Positions 31,401-42,265 of a DNA stretch of 64,000 nt are shown piece by piece (the first letter of the stretch is position 1; every line of letters begins with the position of its first letter). The notes beneath the pieces were generated by a model. It saw only the letters and a program-made list of their open reading frames with translations. It did no database searches and was not told the DNA's origin. This stretch comes from Pantoea sp. SOD02. Its GTDB lineage: Bacteria > Pseudomonadota > Gammaproteobacteria > Enterobacterales > Enterobacteriaceae. Made by a program: the position numbers and the translations under genes. The stretch is taken from positions 248,001 through 312,000 of the forward strand of contig NZ_CP102604.1 in NCBI RefSeq assembly GCF_024707505.1, in the 5' to 3' direction.

Positions 31401-33134
31401 ATGACACCGAGAGAATCGCTGATCGCCCACACCATCCTGCAAGGTTTTGACGCGCAGTATGGCCGCTTTCTGGATATTACCGCTGGCGCACAACAGCGCT
31501 TCGAGCAGGCTGACTGGCACGCGGTGCAGCAGGCCATGAAAGCGCGTATCCACCTTTACGATCACCACGTTGGCCTCGTCACCAACCAGCTGCGCATTCT
31601 CAATGACACGTCGGATTGGGACGACGCGTTCTGGCTGCGGGTGAAAAGCCATTACGAAACCTTGCTGCCCGGCTATCCGCGCCATGAAATCGCCGAAAGC
31701 TTCTTCAACTCGGTCTATTGCCTTTTGCAGGGCCACAGCCATCTGTCGCCCGAGCGCCTGTTTATCTTGCCGTCACAGCCGTATGCGCCTGCACCGGTTG
31801 CCCAGCGCCCGTTGTCGCGTCTTTATCGCCCGCAACACAATTGGCAGGAAACATTGCGTCAGGTGCTGAATGACATTCCGCTGCGCTTAACGTGGCAGGA
31901 TCAAACGCGCGATATCGGCTGGATTGTACGCCATCTGCACGAGCAGTTCGGTGCCGCACAACTGGCGACGGCGACGCTGGATGTCGCCAGCGAACTGTTT
32001 TACCGCAACAAAACCGCGTGGATCGTGGCGCGCCTGCAGCTAAGCAATGGCATGGTGCCCTGTTTGCTGCCGATTCAGCGTGATGATGCCGGCCGTTTGT
32101 GGATCGATACCTGTCTCACCGATAGCGATGATGCCAGCATCGTGTTTGGCTTCGCCCGCGCCTATTTTATGGTGTACGCGCCGGTGCCAGCCGCGCTGGT
32201 GGCGTGGCTGCAACCGATACTGCCGGGCAAAACCGTGGCTGAACGCTACATGGCGATTGGCTGTCAGAAGCACGGCAAAACCGAATGCTACCGCGAATAT
32301 CTGCACTATCTGGCGCACAGCGAGGAAGATTTCACCGTCGCGCCCGGCATTCGCGGCATGGTGATGATGGTGTTCACGCTGCCGGGTTTTGATCGCGTAT
32401 TTAAGGTGATCAAAGATCGCTTCGCACCGCAAAAAGAGGTCACCGATGCGCAGGTGCGCGACTGCTATCGCATGGTTAAAGAGCATGATCGCGTTGGTCG
32501 CATGGCAGATACCCAGGAGTTTGAGCACTTTGCGTTACCGCGCGCGCGTATTCCGGCTGAACTGATGGCAGAGTTTGAGCGCGACATCCCGGAAAAAATC
32601 GAGGTGCGCGACGACGTGGTGATCATCCGCCACTTGTGGCTGGAACGTCGCATGGAGCCGCTTAATTTGTGGCTGGCTCAGGCTTCGCCGGAACAGCGGC
32701 AGCACGCGATTGGCGAATACGGTGATGCGATTCGTCAGCTGGCGGCGGCGAACATTTTCCCCGGCGACATGCTGTACAAAAACTTTGGCATGACGCGTCA
32801 CGGCCGCGTGGTGTTTTACGATTACGACGAAATCCGCCCGATGACCGAGTTGGTGTTCCGCGATGTACCGCAGGCGCGTTATGAGGAAGATGAGCTGCAG
32901 GCCGAGCCGTGGTACAGCGTCGGGCCGGATGATGTGTTCCCGGAAACTTTCCGCTATGCGCTGTGCAGCGAACCGTCGACCGGCAAGCTGCTACAGGCGC
33001 TGCATCCGCAACTGTTTGATCCCAACTGGTGGCGCGCGCTGCAAACGCGCATCCGCGAAGGACATATTGAAGAGGTGATTGCGTGGCGCGCCAGCCAGCG
33101 TTTCAGCGCGCGCTATGCTTCGGTGGCCGCTTAG
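31401..33134 (+). CDS. aceK: Isocitrate dehydrogenase kinase/phosphatase
   Basis: Phosphorylates isocitrate dehydrogenase to push carbon into the glyoxylate shunt, and reverses it. 577 residues (E. coli 578), starting [16 protein letters not shown]. The nucleotide-binding segment [20 protein letters not shown] is near residue 315-335, with [12 protein letters not shown] following. The catalytic region [20 protein letters not shown] is near residue 455. Third gene of aceBAK, 51 bp after aceA. Its TAG overlaps the convergent iclR stop by a few bases, leaving no room for a terminator. Confidence 0.97.
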   Translation: MTPRESLIAHTILQGFDAQYGRFLDITAGAQQRFEQADWHAVQQAMKARIHLYDHHVGLVTNQLRILNDTSDWDDAFWLRVKSHYETLLPGYPRHEIAESFFNSVYCLLQGHSHLSPERLFILPSQPYAPAPVAQRPLSRLYRPQHNWQETLRQVLNDIPLRLTWQDQTRDIGWIVRHLHEQFGAAQLATATLDVASELFYRNKTAWIVARLQLSNGMVPCLLPIQRDDAGRLWIDTCLTDSDDASIVFGFARAYFMVYAPVPAALVAWLQPILPGKTVAERYMAIGCQKHGKTECYREYLHYLAHSEEDFTVAPGIRGMVMMVFTLPGFDRVFKVIKDRFAPQKEVTDAQVRDCYRMVKEHDRVGRMADTQEFEHFALPRARIPAELMAEFERDIPEKIEVRDDVVIIRHLWLERRMEPLNLWLAQASPEQRQHAIGEYGDAIRQLAAANIFPGDMLYKNFGMTRHGRVVFYDYDEIRPMTELVFRDVPQARYEEDELQAEPWYSVGPDDVFPETFRYALCSEPSTGKLLQALHPQLFDPNWWRALQTRIREGHIEEVIAWRASQRFSARYASVAA

Positions 33135-33964
33135 CGGCCAGAGTAGGTTTGTGTCACTTGCTTGGCGGCGCGGATTACCAGCGCACCGAGCTCGGTGATG
33201 CGGTCGTCGGTCATGCGCGCAATCGGGCCGGAGATCGAGATGGCGGCGAAGGGTTCGCCATGTTCGTCATAAATCGGTGCCGCAACGCAGCGCAGACCCA
33301 ACGCGTGCTCTTCATCATCATGCGAAAAGCCCATCTTACGAATCAGCGCCAGATTCTCCTTCAGGCTATGTGGCGACATCAGCGTTTTCGGCGTGTAGTG
33401 ATGCAATCCTTTTTGATGCAGCAGCGCGGTAACTTGCTCATCGCTGAGATGCGCCAGAAACGCTTTACCGGCGCCGGATGCATGCATCGGCAGCTTGCCG
33501 CCAATCGGCGCGGACATGCGCATCAGCTGCGTACACTGCACCTGATCGATGATCACCGCCTGATAATCGCTGAGATCCAGCACCGCCAGATTCACCGTCT
33601 CACCGGCATCTTCCATCAGCTTGCGCAGCAGCGGATGCACAATCGCCAGCAGATTTCGGCTCTGCAGGAAGCTGCTGCCCACCACAAAAGCGTGCGAACC
33701 AATGGTCCATAAACCCAAGTCGCCCACCTGATGCACAAAACCTTGCTGCTGCATGGTGGAGAGCAGGCGATGAGTAGTGGAGTTGGGTAAACCGGCCTGT
33801 TGCGCCAGTTCGGTTAGCGCCACGCTGCCGTGGGATTCGGCAATCAGCTCTAGCAGGCGCAGGCCGCGCGTCAGAGATTGTACTTGCCCGCCGACAGGCG
33901 CGCTGGTGGGTGTCGTTGTAGCACGAGGTTTCTTGCCGCGTTTAACGGGCGCAGGGGTTGCCAT
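33131..33964 (-). CDS. iclR: Glyoxylate operon repressor IclR
   Basis: Represses aceBAK; glyoxylate relieves and pyruvate strengthens binding in E. coli. The start ATG 33964 has GGAGA five bases away and gives 277 residues. The N-terminal basic tail ([17 protein letters not shown]) leads into the helix-turn-helix ([20 protein letters not shown], about residues 50-70). The effector domain shows [20 protein letters not shown] and [20 protein letters not shown]. Convergent with aceK and divergent to metH, as in E. coli. Confidence 0.97.
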   Translation of the reverse strand: MATPAPVKRGKKPRATTTPTSAPVGGQVQSLTRGLRLLELIAESHGSVALTELAQQAGLPNSTTHRLLSTMQQQGFVHQVGDLGLWTIGSHAFVVGSSFLQSRNLLAIVHPLLRKLMEDAGETVNLAVLDLSDYQAVIIDQVQCTQLMRMSAPIGGKLPMHASGAGKAFLAHLSDEQVTALLHQKGLHHYTPKTLMSPHSLKENLALIRKMGFSHDDEEHALGLRCVAAPIYDEHGEPFAAISISGPIARMTDDRITELGALVIRAAKQVTQTYSGR

Positions 33965-34062
33965 AACGTCTCCAATTCGCATCAATGCTGGAAACCATTT
34001 TCGTTTTTAACTGCATTAATGCAAACGCTGACTTTCTGGTCAGACCTGTGATGGGTAAAAGC

Positions 34063-34075
34063 TGAAAATGTCTCA
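34063..34075 (+). promoter_or_regulatory. Candidate MetR site upstream of metH
   Basis: TGAAAATGTCTCA matches TGAA-N5-TTCA except one base. MetR activates metH in E. coli; the site is about 90 bp before the metH start. Confidence 0.55.
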
Positions 34076-34161
34076 TCTGAGCTGACTTTTGATCACCTGC
34101 AAGTTGTGCCAGTATGTCTGGCTGGCATATTAGCCAACGCAATGACGTGGACGGGGCGAGA

Positions 34162-37100
34162 GTGAGCAACAAAACAGAAATGCTGCAGCAGCAGCTGGCA
34201 CAACGCATTATAATTCTGGACGGTGGCATGGGCACCATGATCCAGAGTTATAAACTGAGTGAGCAGGATTTCCGTGGCAGCCGCTTTGCCGACTGGCCAT
34301 CTGATTTGAAGGGCAACAACGATCTGTTGGTGCTGACCAAACCGGACGTCATCCGCGAAATCCACAATGCCTACCTCGCTGCCGGCGCGGATATTCTGGA
34401 AACCAACACCTTCAACTCCACCACCATTGCGATGGCCGATTACGCGATGGAAGCGCTGTCGGCGGAGATCAACTTCGAAGCCGCCAAGCTGGCGCGCGCC
34501 AGCGCCGATGAGTGGACGGCGAAAACGCCGCATCGTCCGCGCTACGTAGCGGGCGTATTGGGTCCGACTAACCGCACCTGTTCGATCTCGCCGGACGTTA
34601 ACGATCCCGCTTATCGAAACGTAACCTTCAATCAGCTGGTGGAAGCTTACCGTGAATCCACACATGCGCTGATTGCCGGTGGCTCCGACCTGATCATGAT
34701 CGAAACGGTGTTCGATACCCTGAATGCCAAAGCGGCGATCTACGCGGTGCAGGCCGAGATGGAAGCGATGGGCGTCAAGCTGCCGCTGATGATCTCCGGC
34801 ACTATCACTGATGCTTCCGGTCGTACGCTCTCCGGCCAAACCACTGAAGGCTTCTATAACTCGCTGCGTCACGCCGAACCGCTGTCGTTCGGCCTCAACT
34901 GTGCGCTGGGCCCGGATGAACTGCGCCAGTATGTGGCGGAGCTGTCGCGTATTGCTGAAGGCTACGTCACCGCGCATCCGAACGCCGGCTTGCCCAACGC
35001 CTTTGGTGAATACGATCTCGATGCGGCGATTATGGCCGAGCAAATTGGCGAATGGGCGCGCGCCGGTTTCCTCAATATTATCGGCGGCTGCTGCGGCACC
35101 ACGCCGGAACACATCGCGGCGATGGCGGCCGCAGTAGACGGCGTTGCGCCGCGCCAGCTGCCAGAGATTCCGGTTGCCTGTCGCTTAGCCGGTCTTGAAC
35201 CGCTGAATATTCAGGCCGATTCGCTATTCGTCAACGTCGGCGAACGTACCAACGTTACTGGCTCGGCCAAGTTCAAGCGCCTGATTAAAGAAGAGAAATA
35301 CAACGAAGCGCTGGATGTGGCGCGTCAACAGGTTGAGAGCGGTGCGCAAATCATCGATATCAACATGGATGAAGGGATGCTGGATGCGGAAGCAGCGATG
35401 GTGCGCTTCCTCAATCTAATCGCTGGTGAACCCGATATCGCACGCGTGCCGATTATGATCGACTCTTCGAAATGGGAAGTGATCGAGAAAGGCCTGCAGT
35501 GCATTCAGGGCAAAGGCATCGTCAACTCCATCTCGATGAAAGAGGGCGTTGAACCGTTCATCGAGCATGCGCGCAAAGTACGTCGTTATGGCGCCGCTAT
35601 GGTGGTGATGGCGTTTGATGAAGTGGGCCAGGCGGATACGCGCGCACGCAAAATCGAAATCTGTCGTCGCGCCTACAAGATCCTGACTGAAGAGGTCGGT
35701 TTCCCGCCTGAAGACATCATTTTCGATCCGAATATCTTTGCCGTAGCGACCGGCATCGAAGAACACAATAACTACGCGATGGATTTTATCGGCGCTTGTG
35801 AAGACATCAAACGCGAACTGCCGCACGCGATGATCTCCGGCGGCGTCTCCAACGTGTCGTTCTCGTTCCGTGGCAACGAACCGGTGCGCGAAGCCATTCA
35901 CGCGGTGTTCCTCTATTACGCTATCCGCAACGGCATGGACATGGGCATCGTCAACGCCGGTCAGCTGGCGATTTACGACGATCTGCCTGCCGAACTGCGC
36001 GACGCGGTGGAAGACGTGGTGCTGAACCGCCGTGACGATGGCACCGAGCGCTTGCTGGAGCTGGCGGAGAAGTATCGCGGCAGCAAAAGCGATGGCGAGC
36101 AGGAGAAACAACAAGCCGAATGGCGCAGCTGGGACGTGGTAAAGCGTCTGGAATATTCGCTGGTCAAAGGCATCACCGAATTCATCGAGCTGGATACTGA
36201 AGAGGCGCGTCAGGGCTATGAACGTCCGATTCAGGTAATCGAAGGGCCGCTGATGTCCGGCATGAACGTGGTCGGCGATCTGTTCGGCGAGGGCAAAATG
36301 TTCCTGCCGCAGGTAGTGAAATCGGCGCGCGTGATGAAGCAAGCGGTGGCGTATCTCGAACCCTATATCGAGGCGAGTAAAGAAGCCGGACGCAGCAACG
36401 GCAAGATCGTGCTGGCGACGGTAAAAGGCGACGTGCATGACATCGGCAAAAACATCGTCGGCGTGGTGCTGCAGTGTAACAACTACGAAATTATCGACCT
36501 CGGCGTCATGGTGCCGAGCGACAAAATCCTCAAAACCGCGATTGCCGAGAACGCCGATATAATTGGGCTTTCTGGCCTGATCACGCCGTCGCTGGATGAA
36601 ATGGTCAACGTGGCGAAAGAGATGGAGCGTCAGGGATTCACCATCCCGCTGCTGATTGGCGGCGCGACCACCTCGAAAGCACATACCGCCGTGAAGATCG
36701 AACAGAACTACAGCGGCCCAACTGTCTACGTACAGAACGCCTCGCGCACCGTGGGCGTGGTGTCATCGCTGCTGTCGGATACGTTGAAAGAGGATTTCGT
36801 GGCGCGCACGCGCAAAGAGTACGACACGGTGCGTATTCAGCACGGGCGTAAAAAACCGCGCACCCCGCCGGTGAGCCTGCAAACCGCGCGCGATAATGAT
36901 TACGCCATCGACTGGGAAAGTTACACGCCGCCGGTGGCGCACCGACTTGGCGTGAGCCCGGTCGAAGCCAGCATTGAAACGCTGCGCAATTACATCGACT
37001 GGACGCCGTTCTTTATGACTTGGTCATTGGCCGGCAAATATCCGCGCATTCTGGAAGATGAAGTGGTGGGCGAAGAGGCTAAGCGCCTGTTTGCCGATGC

Positions 37101-37845
37101 CAACGCCATGCTCGATATGCTGAGTGAGACTGGCACGCTCAATCCACGCGGCGTGGTGGGGATTTTCCCGGCTAACCGTGTCGGCGATGACATTGAAATC
37201 TACAGCAATGAGAACCGCAATCAGGTGCTGTGCGTCAGTCATCACTTGCGTCAGCAGACCGAAAAAACCGACTTCGCCAACTACTGTTTAGCCGACTTCG
37301 TGGCACCAAAATCCAGCGGCAAAGCCGATTATCTCGGTGCGTTTGCGGTTACCGCCGGGATTGAGGAAGATGCGCTGGCCGAGGCGTACGACAAGCAGCA
37401 CGATGATTACAACAAAATCATGGTGAAAGCGGTGTCGGATCGTCTGGCCGAAGCCTTTGCCGAGTACCTGCACGAGCGTGTGCGTAAGGTGATTTGGGGC
37501 TTTGCCGCCCATGAAAACCTCAGCAACGAAGAGTTGATTCGCGAGAATTATCAGGGCATTCGTCCTGCGCCGGGTTATCCGGCTTGTCCGGAACACACCG
37601 AAAAAGCGCCGATCTGGCAATTGCTGGATGTGGAAAAGCACACCGGCATGAAGCTCACCGAATCTTTCGCCATGTGGCCAGGTGCAGCGGTTTCCGGCTG
37701 GTACTTCAGCCATCCCGACAGCAAATACTTCGCCGTGGCGCAGATTCAGCGTGATCAGGTAGAAGATTACGCGGCGCGTAAAGGCATGAGCATGAGTGAC
37801 GTCGAGCGCTGGCTGGCGCCAAACCTGGGCTACGACGCGGATTAA
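34162..37845 (+). CDS. metH: Cobalamin-dependent methionine synthase
   Basis: Transfers methyl from methyltetrahydrofolate via cobalamin to homocysteine. GTG 34162 gives 1227 residues, exactly the E. coli length, and E. coli also starts with GTG. An upstream in-frame ATG (34114) adds 16 unconserved residues. Domain order: homocysteine domain with zinc ligands in GLNCALG and [10 protein letters not shown] (about 240-312); pterin domain (about 335-640, [16 protein letters not shown]); cobalamin domain with GDVHDIGKN (histidine ligand near 759) and [15 protein letters not shown]-terminal reactivation domain with [15 protein letters not shown]. Needs B12, so presumably the cell imports or makes it. 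Confidence 0.98.
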   Translation: MSNKTEMLQQQLAQRIIILDGGMGTMIQSYKLSEQDFRGSRFADWPSDLKGNNDLLVLTKPDVIREIHNAYLAAGADILETNTFNSTTIAMADYAMEALSAEINFEAAKLARASADEWTAKTPHRPRYVAGVLGPTNRTCSISPDVNDPAYRNVTFNQLVEAYRESTHALIAGGSDLIMIETVFDTLNAKAAIYAVQAEMEAMGVKLPLMISGTITDASGRTLSGQTTEGFYNSLRHAEPLSFGLNCALGPDELRQYVAELSRIAEGYVTAHPNAGLPNAFGEYDLDAAIMAEQIGEWARAGFLNIIGGCCGTTPEHIAAMAAAVDGVAPRQLPEIPVACRLAGLEPLNIQADSLFVNVGERTNVTGSAKFKRLIKEEKYNEALDVARQQVESGAQIIDINMDEGMLDAEAAMVRFLNLIAGEPDIARVPIMIDSSKWEVIEKGLQCIQGKGIVNSISMKEGVEPFIEHARKVRRYGAAMVVMAFDEVGQADTRARKIEICRRAYKILTEEVGFPPEDIIFDPNIFAVATGIEEHNNYAMDFIGACEDIKRELPHAMISGGVSNVSFSFRGNEPVREAIHAVFLYYAIRNGMDMGIVNAGQLAIYDDLPAELRDAVEDVVLNRRDDGTERLLELAEKYRGSKSDGEQEKQQAEWRSWDVVKRLEYSLVKGITEFIELDTEEARQGYERPIQVIEGPLMSGMNVVGDLFGEGKMFLPQVVKSARVMKQAVAYLEPYIEASKEAGRSNGKIVLATVKGDVHDIGKNIVGVVLQCNNYEIIDLGVMVPSDKILKTAIAENADIIGLSGLITPSLDEMVNVAKEMERQGFTIPLLIGGATTSKAHTAVKIEQNYSGPTVYVQNASRTVGVVSSLLSDTLKEDFVARTRKEYDTVRIQHGRKKPRTPPVSLQTARDNDYAIDWESYTPPVAHRLGVSPVEASIETLRNYIDWTPFFMTWSLAGKYPRILEDEVVGEEAKRLFADANAMLDMLSETGTLNPRGVVGIFPANRVGDDIEIYSNENRNQVLCVSHHLRQQTEKTDFANYCLADFVAPKSSGKADYLGAFAVTAGIEEDALAEAYDKQHDDYNKIMVKAVSDRLAEAFAEYLHERVRKVIWGFAAHENLSNEELIRENYQGIRPAPGYPACPEHTEKAPIWQLLDVEKHTGMKLTESFAMWPGAAVSGWYFSHPDSKYFAVAQIQRDQVEDYAARKGMSMSDVERWLAPNLGYDAD

Positions 37846-37853
37846 CGCATCAC

Positions 37854-37877
37854 GTAGGGTCGCCATTCATGGCGACC
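37854..37877. repeat. 24-bp palindromic repeat, copy 2
   Basis: GTAG plus GGTCGCCATTCATGGCGACC, nine bases after the metH stop. Pairs head-to-tail in inverted orientation with copy 3. Confidence 0.9.
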
Positions 37878-37904
37878 TTCTTACATGTCCGCACAAATGA
37901 AAAA

Positions 37905-37928
37905 GGTCGGCATAAATGCCGACCCTAC
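37905..37928. repeat. 24-bp palindromic repeat, copy 3 (variant)
   Basis: GGTCGGCATAAATGCCGACC followed by CTAC, inverted relative to copy 2. The stem carries a compensatory change (GGTCGGCAT / ATGCCGACC), which keeps the pairing intact and points to selection for the hairpin. It lies between convergent metH and yjbH. Confidence 0.88.
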
Positions 37929-37948
37929 GGTTAATTTATATGAATCAA

Positions 37949-40039
37949 TTAATTAAACCGCGCATCCCGATCTGACGTCAGGTCATACAGCTGATATTTA
38001 CGACCCAGCATCTGCCCGCCGTCACGCGTCAACGGCACCCAGTTCACCTGCGCGCGGCCACGGGTTGGCGTCACGGTAAACAGGTCCATTGGCACTGAGA
38101 TATAGAAGCCTTTGGTGAAGGTGCCTTCGCCATACTGTTCAGCGGAGACGTTGGTTTTAGTGGCATAGAAGCCAACCATCACGCCGCTGTCAAAGCGCTT
38201 CGACACATCCAGCGTCACGCCTTTATCCTTCGCCAGATACTGCCCGACGCTGGCCTTCACCAAGACATCCTGCATAAACCATGGACGCCAATACGCCGTC
38301 AGATTTCCGGTTGGCGCTTTGTAATCGGTGAACTGCATCATGTTGTCCCAATCACGCTGCTTCACGTAGTTGGCATCAACACCGAATGCCCAGTTGCTAT
38401 CAATCGGACGATACAGCACTTCGCCGCCGACGCCGCCGTACATGGTTTCCAGATAACCGCCGTAAACCTGGCCGTAGAAACCGTTACCCAGCGCATGCAT
38501 GTAGTTGGCTTGCAGATCGTTAACGTAAACGTTGTTCTCAACATAATCACGAATGTGCGTGCGCACGCGCGGCAGCGTGGAATCAGCCGGAGCGCCGTTG
38601 TAGTTGAACTTGTCGTAGTTATTGGCGATGTTGCCAAACAGGCTGCCGCCGACCAACAGGTGATCGGTAAGCCAGTAATCGGCATTGGCCATCACGCCAA
38701 CCTGATACATGTAGAAGCTTTCTGGTCCACCAACCGACTGATTCAGCACCGGCGACAGGCTGTAGTTCAGACGATCTTTGCGGATAAAGAAACCTTGCTC
38801 GGTGGTGCCGGGATCAACCGGATCTTCACGCGTCTGCTGCAGCGGCTGTTCATGGCCCAGCGGATAACCCGTCAGCTCGTTGTGCAGGCTGGCAACGTTG
38901 GTGCGCGTGCTGACCTGCGGCATATTAAAGCGCGACTCGGTGACGTCGATGGTATCGATGCCGGCCGGCAGGTTGTTCATAATGATGCGATTGGCGCGAT
39001 CAACACCTTCGCGCGTGTCGCGATATTTGGTCTGCTCGCCTGAGACATACAGCGTACTGCCTTTGGTCTGAATATGTGGGCCGTTCAGTCCCGCGTTGTA
39101 TTTCAGATCAGTCAGCTGGTTCGCCACCACCGTTGGCTGCAACAGGTCGCCCTGCGGCTGCGGGTTGTAGGCTGGCTTCTCGCTATCGATGTGCGATTGA
39201 TGCAGATCGTTGAAGTTGGTGCGCAGAGTAAAGCCGAACATAAAGGTGTTGCCGCGCTCGTAGCTGGCGTTGATATCCGCCCAGTCGGTGATGCGATAAA
39301 TCGCACCGACGTTAACCTTGCTGCGCTGCTCCAGGCGACCGGCGAAATCATCCTGATAATCGTTGCCTTCGTATTCCAGCTTGAGGCGCAGCGGCTGCCA
39401 CGGCGTTTGGTATTCCACGCCGCCAAACAGTGCTGCCGGGCCGTGGAACATCTGTGAACCGTTGATGGTGCCGGTTTCGCCGCCGCCGCTGCGGCTGCAG
39501 TAGCTGTCGCTGTAGGAGCAGAATGGATTTTTGAGGGTGCCGCTGTTGCCGAGATAACCCCAGCCAATACCGAGACTGAAATCGAATGGTCCCCACGCCT
39601 TGCTCGCCACCAGATATTCACTGTCGAACAAGCCAGTGCCGCCTAAATCGCGCGAGCCAACCGCCACTTCCGGCAGCCAATAGCTCTCTTGCCACAAACG
39701 CAGCTTCACATCGAAGGCTTTATCTTTATAGCTTTGGTTGCCGCTGAAACCTTCCACCGCGCTGTAACGGCGGGTACGCACATCGGTATAGCGCACGGTG
39801 GTTTCCAGCCACGGGAACAGCTGCAGTGAGGCGGAATAGTAGCGATATTGATCGTTATCGCGGAAGTTGACGCTAAATTCGCCCTCTTTCGCCATACGCG
39901 CGGTCGGCGTCTGCATCAGGCCAACGCCACCAAAATCCGATTGCGAAGGACCGACCGGTTCAGGCCAGGTTTCCGCATGCACCTGGCAAGCGGCGGAAAC
40001 AGAAGCAGCCAACAGGCTGAGAAGTAATTGTTTTTTCAT
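37949..40039 (-). CDS. yjbH: YjbH family outer-membrane exopolysaccharide-associated protein
   Basis: A 696-residue protein with a signal peptide ([22 protein letters not shown], cleavage expected after VHA) and a mature part rich in alternating aromatic beta-strand patterns. It ends in a barrel-like C-terminus. It belongs to the YjbH/GfcD family. The yjbEFGH operon in E. coli affects an unidentified extracellular polysaccharide and is under the Rcs system. It overlaps the yjbG stop by one base, so translation is coupled. Last gene of the operon; followed by palindromic repeats. Confidence 0.9.
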   Translation of the reverse strand: MKKQLLLSLLAASVSAACQVHAETWPEPVGPSQSDFGGVGLMQTPTARMAKEGEFSVNFRDNDQYRYYSASLQLFPWLETTVRYTDVRTRRYSAVEGFSGNQSYKDKAFDVKLRLWQESYWLPEVAVGSRDLGGTGLFDSEYLVASKAWGPFDFSLGIGWGYLGNSGTLKNPFCSYSDSYCSRSGGGETGTINGSQMFHGPAALFGGVEYQTPWQPLRLKLEYEGNDYQDDFAGRLEQRSKVNVGAIYRITDWADINASYERGNTFMFGFTLRTNFNDLHQSHIDSEKPAYNPQPQGDLLQPTVVANQLTDLKYNAGLNGPHIQTKGSTLYVSGEQTKYRDTREGVDRANRIIMNNLPAGIDTIDVTESRFNMPQVSTRTNVASLHNELTGYPLGHEQPLQQTREDPVDPGTTEQGFFIRKDRLNYSLSPVLNQSVGGPESFYMYQVGVMANADYWLTDHLLVGGSLFGNIANNYDKFNYNGAPADSTLPRVRTHIRDYVENNVYVNDLQANYMHALGNGFYGQVYGGYLETMYGGVGGEVLYRPIDSNWAFGVDANYVKQRDWDNMMQFTDYKAPTGNLTAYWRPWFMQDVLVKASVGQYLAKDKGVTLDVSKRFDSGVMVGFYATKTNVSAEQYGEGTFTKGFYISVPMDLFTVTPTRGRAQVNWVPLTRDGGQMLGRKYQLYDLTSDRDARFN

Positions 40040-40776
40040 CAGTCTGGTATCCGGTGAGTCAGAACGGAAAGCATGCGTTCATTCAAATCGCTTTGGCCCC
40101 ATGGCAAGCTCCATGAGGTGAAACCGAGCCAGATGATGCTGCCGGGTTCCACTTCGATGTGGCGATGATTCCAGTACGCGACCGGCACTTGCTGGGTGCT
40201 GCCGGACGGCGCAATCACCGTGGCATAGCTACGTTCCGCGCCGGAAAGACGATCGTGGCCGTCGAGGTAATCACGCACTTCACGGCCCGGCTGCCAGCTC
40301 TCTTTACCCGGATTGCTCAACGCGCCCAGCACCAGCACCTGCGAACGTCGCGTCAGCGTGTAGAGGTCATAGGTGCCTTGCAGCGTGCGGTTGTCCTGTG
40401 GACGCAGGCGCACGGCGTCGGGATCGAGCGAGGTGAACTGGCGGCCTGTTACCTGCACTGCGCCAAGCTGGTGGATAACCGAGCCGATGGTTGCGGCCAG
40501 AGACTCGCCGCTGTCGGCTTGCCAGGCACGCAGATCGGCCAGCAGCTGTTTCTGCTGTTGCTGTGCTACGGCAGTTGCGCCGCGCTCGGCAATCACCGTG
40601 CCCGGCCACCAACTGCGCAGTTCAGGATGGGTGAGTAATTGACTGAGATTCTGCGCATCGTTGATTTGCAGAGTGTTTTTTCCCTGTAAATCGTGCACGG
40701 TGACTTGCGCCGCCGCCAGTGCGTGGCCAGCCGTGAGCAGCGTTAACGCTGCCAGCATTGGAGTTATTTTTTTCAT
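40039..40776 (-). CDS. yjbG: YjbG, GfcC-like periplasmic protein
   Basis: 245 residues with an N-terminal signal peptide ([21 protein letters not shown]). The mature protein matches the YjbG/GfcC capsule-biosynthesis family, with two ubiquitin-like domains expected and the ending [20 protein letters not shown]. It overlaps yjbF by 4 bp (ATGA) and yjbH by 1 bp, so the three are coupled. Probably assists export or assembly of a surface polysaccharide; the substrate is unknown. Confidence 0.88.
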   Translation of the reverse strand: MKKITPMLAALTLLTAGHALAAAQVTVHDLQGKNTLQINDAQNLSQLLTHPELRSWWPGTVIAERGATAVAQQQQKQLLADLRAWQADSGESLAATIGSVIHQLGAVQVTGRQFTSLDPDAVRLRPQDNRTLQGTYDLYTLTRRSQVLVLGALSNPGKESWQPGREVRDYLDGHDRLSGAERSYATVIAPSGSTQQVPVAYWNHRHIEVEPGSIIWLGFTSWSLPWGQSDLNERMLSVLTHRIPD

Positions 40777-41420
40777 GATTTCGCCGGCTTCAGAATAGTG
40801 GTTTCAACTGGGAAGGCATCGGCGGCCAGCATCTGGTTGGCCTGCAGCACCGTGCCATCGCGGTTATCGATCCAGAAGGTGTTCTGCCACTGCGCGCCCA
40901 GGCTTTCCATGCGCACGGTTTCATGCCAGACGCGGCACGGCACGCGTTCACCGGCGATATCCAGCACCGTATCGTCACCGCGCTCGAAACGTGAAACGGC
41001 GGTGGCGGCACGCACTTTGTCTTGCTCGCGCCACTGCACCACGCGCGTCCAGCTGGCACCGTTTTGCAGATGCAGCGCATCGGCGAGCGGATCCTGTGCC
41101 AGGTTGCTGACGTCAGCGAGGTTGCTCGGTAAACCCAGGGTTTTGATCAGGCGGCCATGCTGCATCACCAGCATCGCTTTATCCTGGGTGATCCACTTCT
41201 GTTGGCCGTTTTCGTTGTAACCGAGCACCACGAAGATGCGCGGACCTTCATTGATGCGGGCATAGAGGCTGGCGTAGGGCAGGTTAGCAACCTGTTCGTC
41301 GGTGACCGTGACATCATCCGGGCCGTTCACGGCCAGCATCACGGTTTGTTCGAGGCCTTTTTGCGTTTGTGTGCAGGCCTGCAACAACAGGCAAAGAAGT
41401 AGCAAAGAGAGTCGGCGCAC
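40773..41420 (-). CDS. yjbF: YjbF family lipoprotein
   Basis: From GTG 41420 (AGGGA six bases upstream) it has 215 residues and a clean lipoprotein signal, MRRLSLLLLCLLLQAC, with the lipidated cysteine at residue 16. The mature part has the GfcB/YjbF pattern (LPYASLYARINEGPRIFVVLGY, FWIDNRDGTVLQANQMLAAD). A longer frame upstream to 41567 lacks family support and would remove the signal peptide from the N-terminus. Second gene of yjbEFGH; separated from yjbE by an attenuator-like hairpin. Confidence 0.88.
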   Translation of the reverse strand: MRRLSLLLLCLLLQACTQTQKGLEQTVMLAVNGPDDVTVTDEQVANLPYASLYARINEGPRIFVVLGYNENGQQKWITQDKAMLVMQHGRLIKTLGLPSNLADVSNLAQDPLADALHLQNGASWTRVVQWREQDKVRAATAVSRFERGDDTVLDIAGERVPCRVWHETVRMESLGAQWQNTFWIDNRDGTVLQANQMLAADAFPVETTILKPAKS

Positions 41421-41447
41421 TGTGTATCCCTGTCTAAATAAGCCAAG

Positions 41448-41477
41448 CAAAAAATAACCACACGGGTGTGTGGTTAT
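41448..41477 (-). terminator. Intrinsic terminator between yjbE and yjbF
   Basis: On the minus strand a perfect 10-bp stem ATAACCACAC/GTGTGGTTAT (arms 41468-41477 and 41454-41463) with a four-base loop is followed by a run of T (41454 down to 41449). It lies after the yjbE stop and before the yjbF start, so it should let yjbE be made in excess over yjbFGH. Confidence 0.82.
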
Positions 41478-41493
41478 GCTTAAAGGTGCTACA

Positions 41494-41742
41494 TCAACGA
41501 GTGGTGCTCGTTGTGGTGGTTGTTGTTGTACCGGTATTTGCACCGTCACCGCCGCCAGAAGCAGCAATGCCGAGACCCACTAACGCACCGAGCGCGCCGA
41601 TACCCACAGCGGTAGACGCGCCAGTTGAGATTGCTCCCGCCTGCGCGCCTGCTGCAGCACCAGCTTCTTCCGGCGCGGCAATCGCAGCGGAAGAAAAGGC
41701 AACGTAAAGTAAGGCTGCTCCGGCAACCATCAGTTTTTTCAT
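41494..41742 (-). CDS. yjbE: YjbE small secreted glycine/alanine- and threonine-rich protein
   Basis: 82 residues from ATG 41742 with AGGAAACG upstream. Signal peptide MKKLMVAGAALLYVAFSSAA with cleavage near AIAA. The short mature region is glycine/alanine rich (VGIGALGALVGLGIAASGGG) and ends in a threonine tail (TGTTTTTTTSTTR), like E. coli YjbE (80 residues). Function unknown; first gene of the exopolysaccharide-linked operon. The tail is low-complexity and may be exposed or polymeric. Confidence 0.85.
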   Translation of the reverse strand: MKKLMVAGAALLYVAFSSAAIAAPEEAGAAAGAQAGAISTGASTAVGIGALGALVGLGIAASGGGDGANTGTTTTTTTSTTR

Positions 41743-41772
41743 AACAACGTTTCCTGCATTTATATGAATCAA

Positions 41773-42229
41773 TGAATGTAGGATTTACCCAGATTTCGGG
41801 CGCGTTCAGTATAGGGCAACAAATTACCAGAGTTCAGCATGAGTAAAAGAGGGCAGAAACCAGGGACGTTTCTGGTGATAAATAAGGCGAATTGGCGTTA
41901 GCTGCTTTTTTTAAATGCCTTTTTTTGGGCTAATAGAATAAGTGAACGCCTGGGGATTTCCCGGCAGAATTTTTCACTTTTGCACTAATTATTGGTACGG
42001 AATGGGAATAATCGGAATTTGCTCAGAAGGGTTAAATAAAAATCATATATCTATCATATGGATAAACTTAATGTTGGGTTTAATTAGGTCCATTTTAAAG
42101 CGGAGTAAGCTGCGTCAGATTGAGGTGAATTACGAATTTCCTTACGCCATTTTAAGAATTTTCTAACCCTGTTTAATGCGGTAAATAATAATATTGCGAG
42201 TGAGATGACCTGGTTGACATAAAAAAGGC
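41773..42229. promoter_or_regulatory. AT-rich control region upstream of yjbE
   Basis: About 450 bp without a convincing gene and clearly richer in A+T than its surroundings. Two RcsB-box-like stretches occur: TAAGAATTTTCTAA (42153-42166) and, on the minus strand, TCCGATTATTCCCA (42003-42016). Each agrees with TAAGAATATTCCTA or the TAAGATTATTCCTA variant at about 11 of 14 bases. A CCTATACTG lies nearer the gene as a possible -10. The assignment of either box is tentative. Confidence 0.4.
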
Positions 42230-42256
42230 GGCAATTACGCCGCCTTCTGCAAATTA
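42230..42256 (-). terminator. pgi terminator
   Basis: Minus strand AAGGCGGC, short loop, GCCGCC followed by TTTTTT, about 10 bp past the pgi stop. Confidence 0.88.
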
Positions 42257-42265
42257 GCCGGGAAA

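Noticed and set aside
34114..34161. Upstream ATG for metH
   Set aside because: Adds 16 unconserved residues; GTG 34162 reproduces the exact E. coli length and start.
41942..42166. 74-codon plus-strand frame in the AT-rich gap before yjbE
   Set aside because: GTG start without a ribosome site, unusual residue mix, and overlap with regulatory-looking DNA; likely chance.
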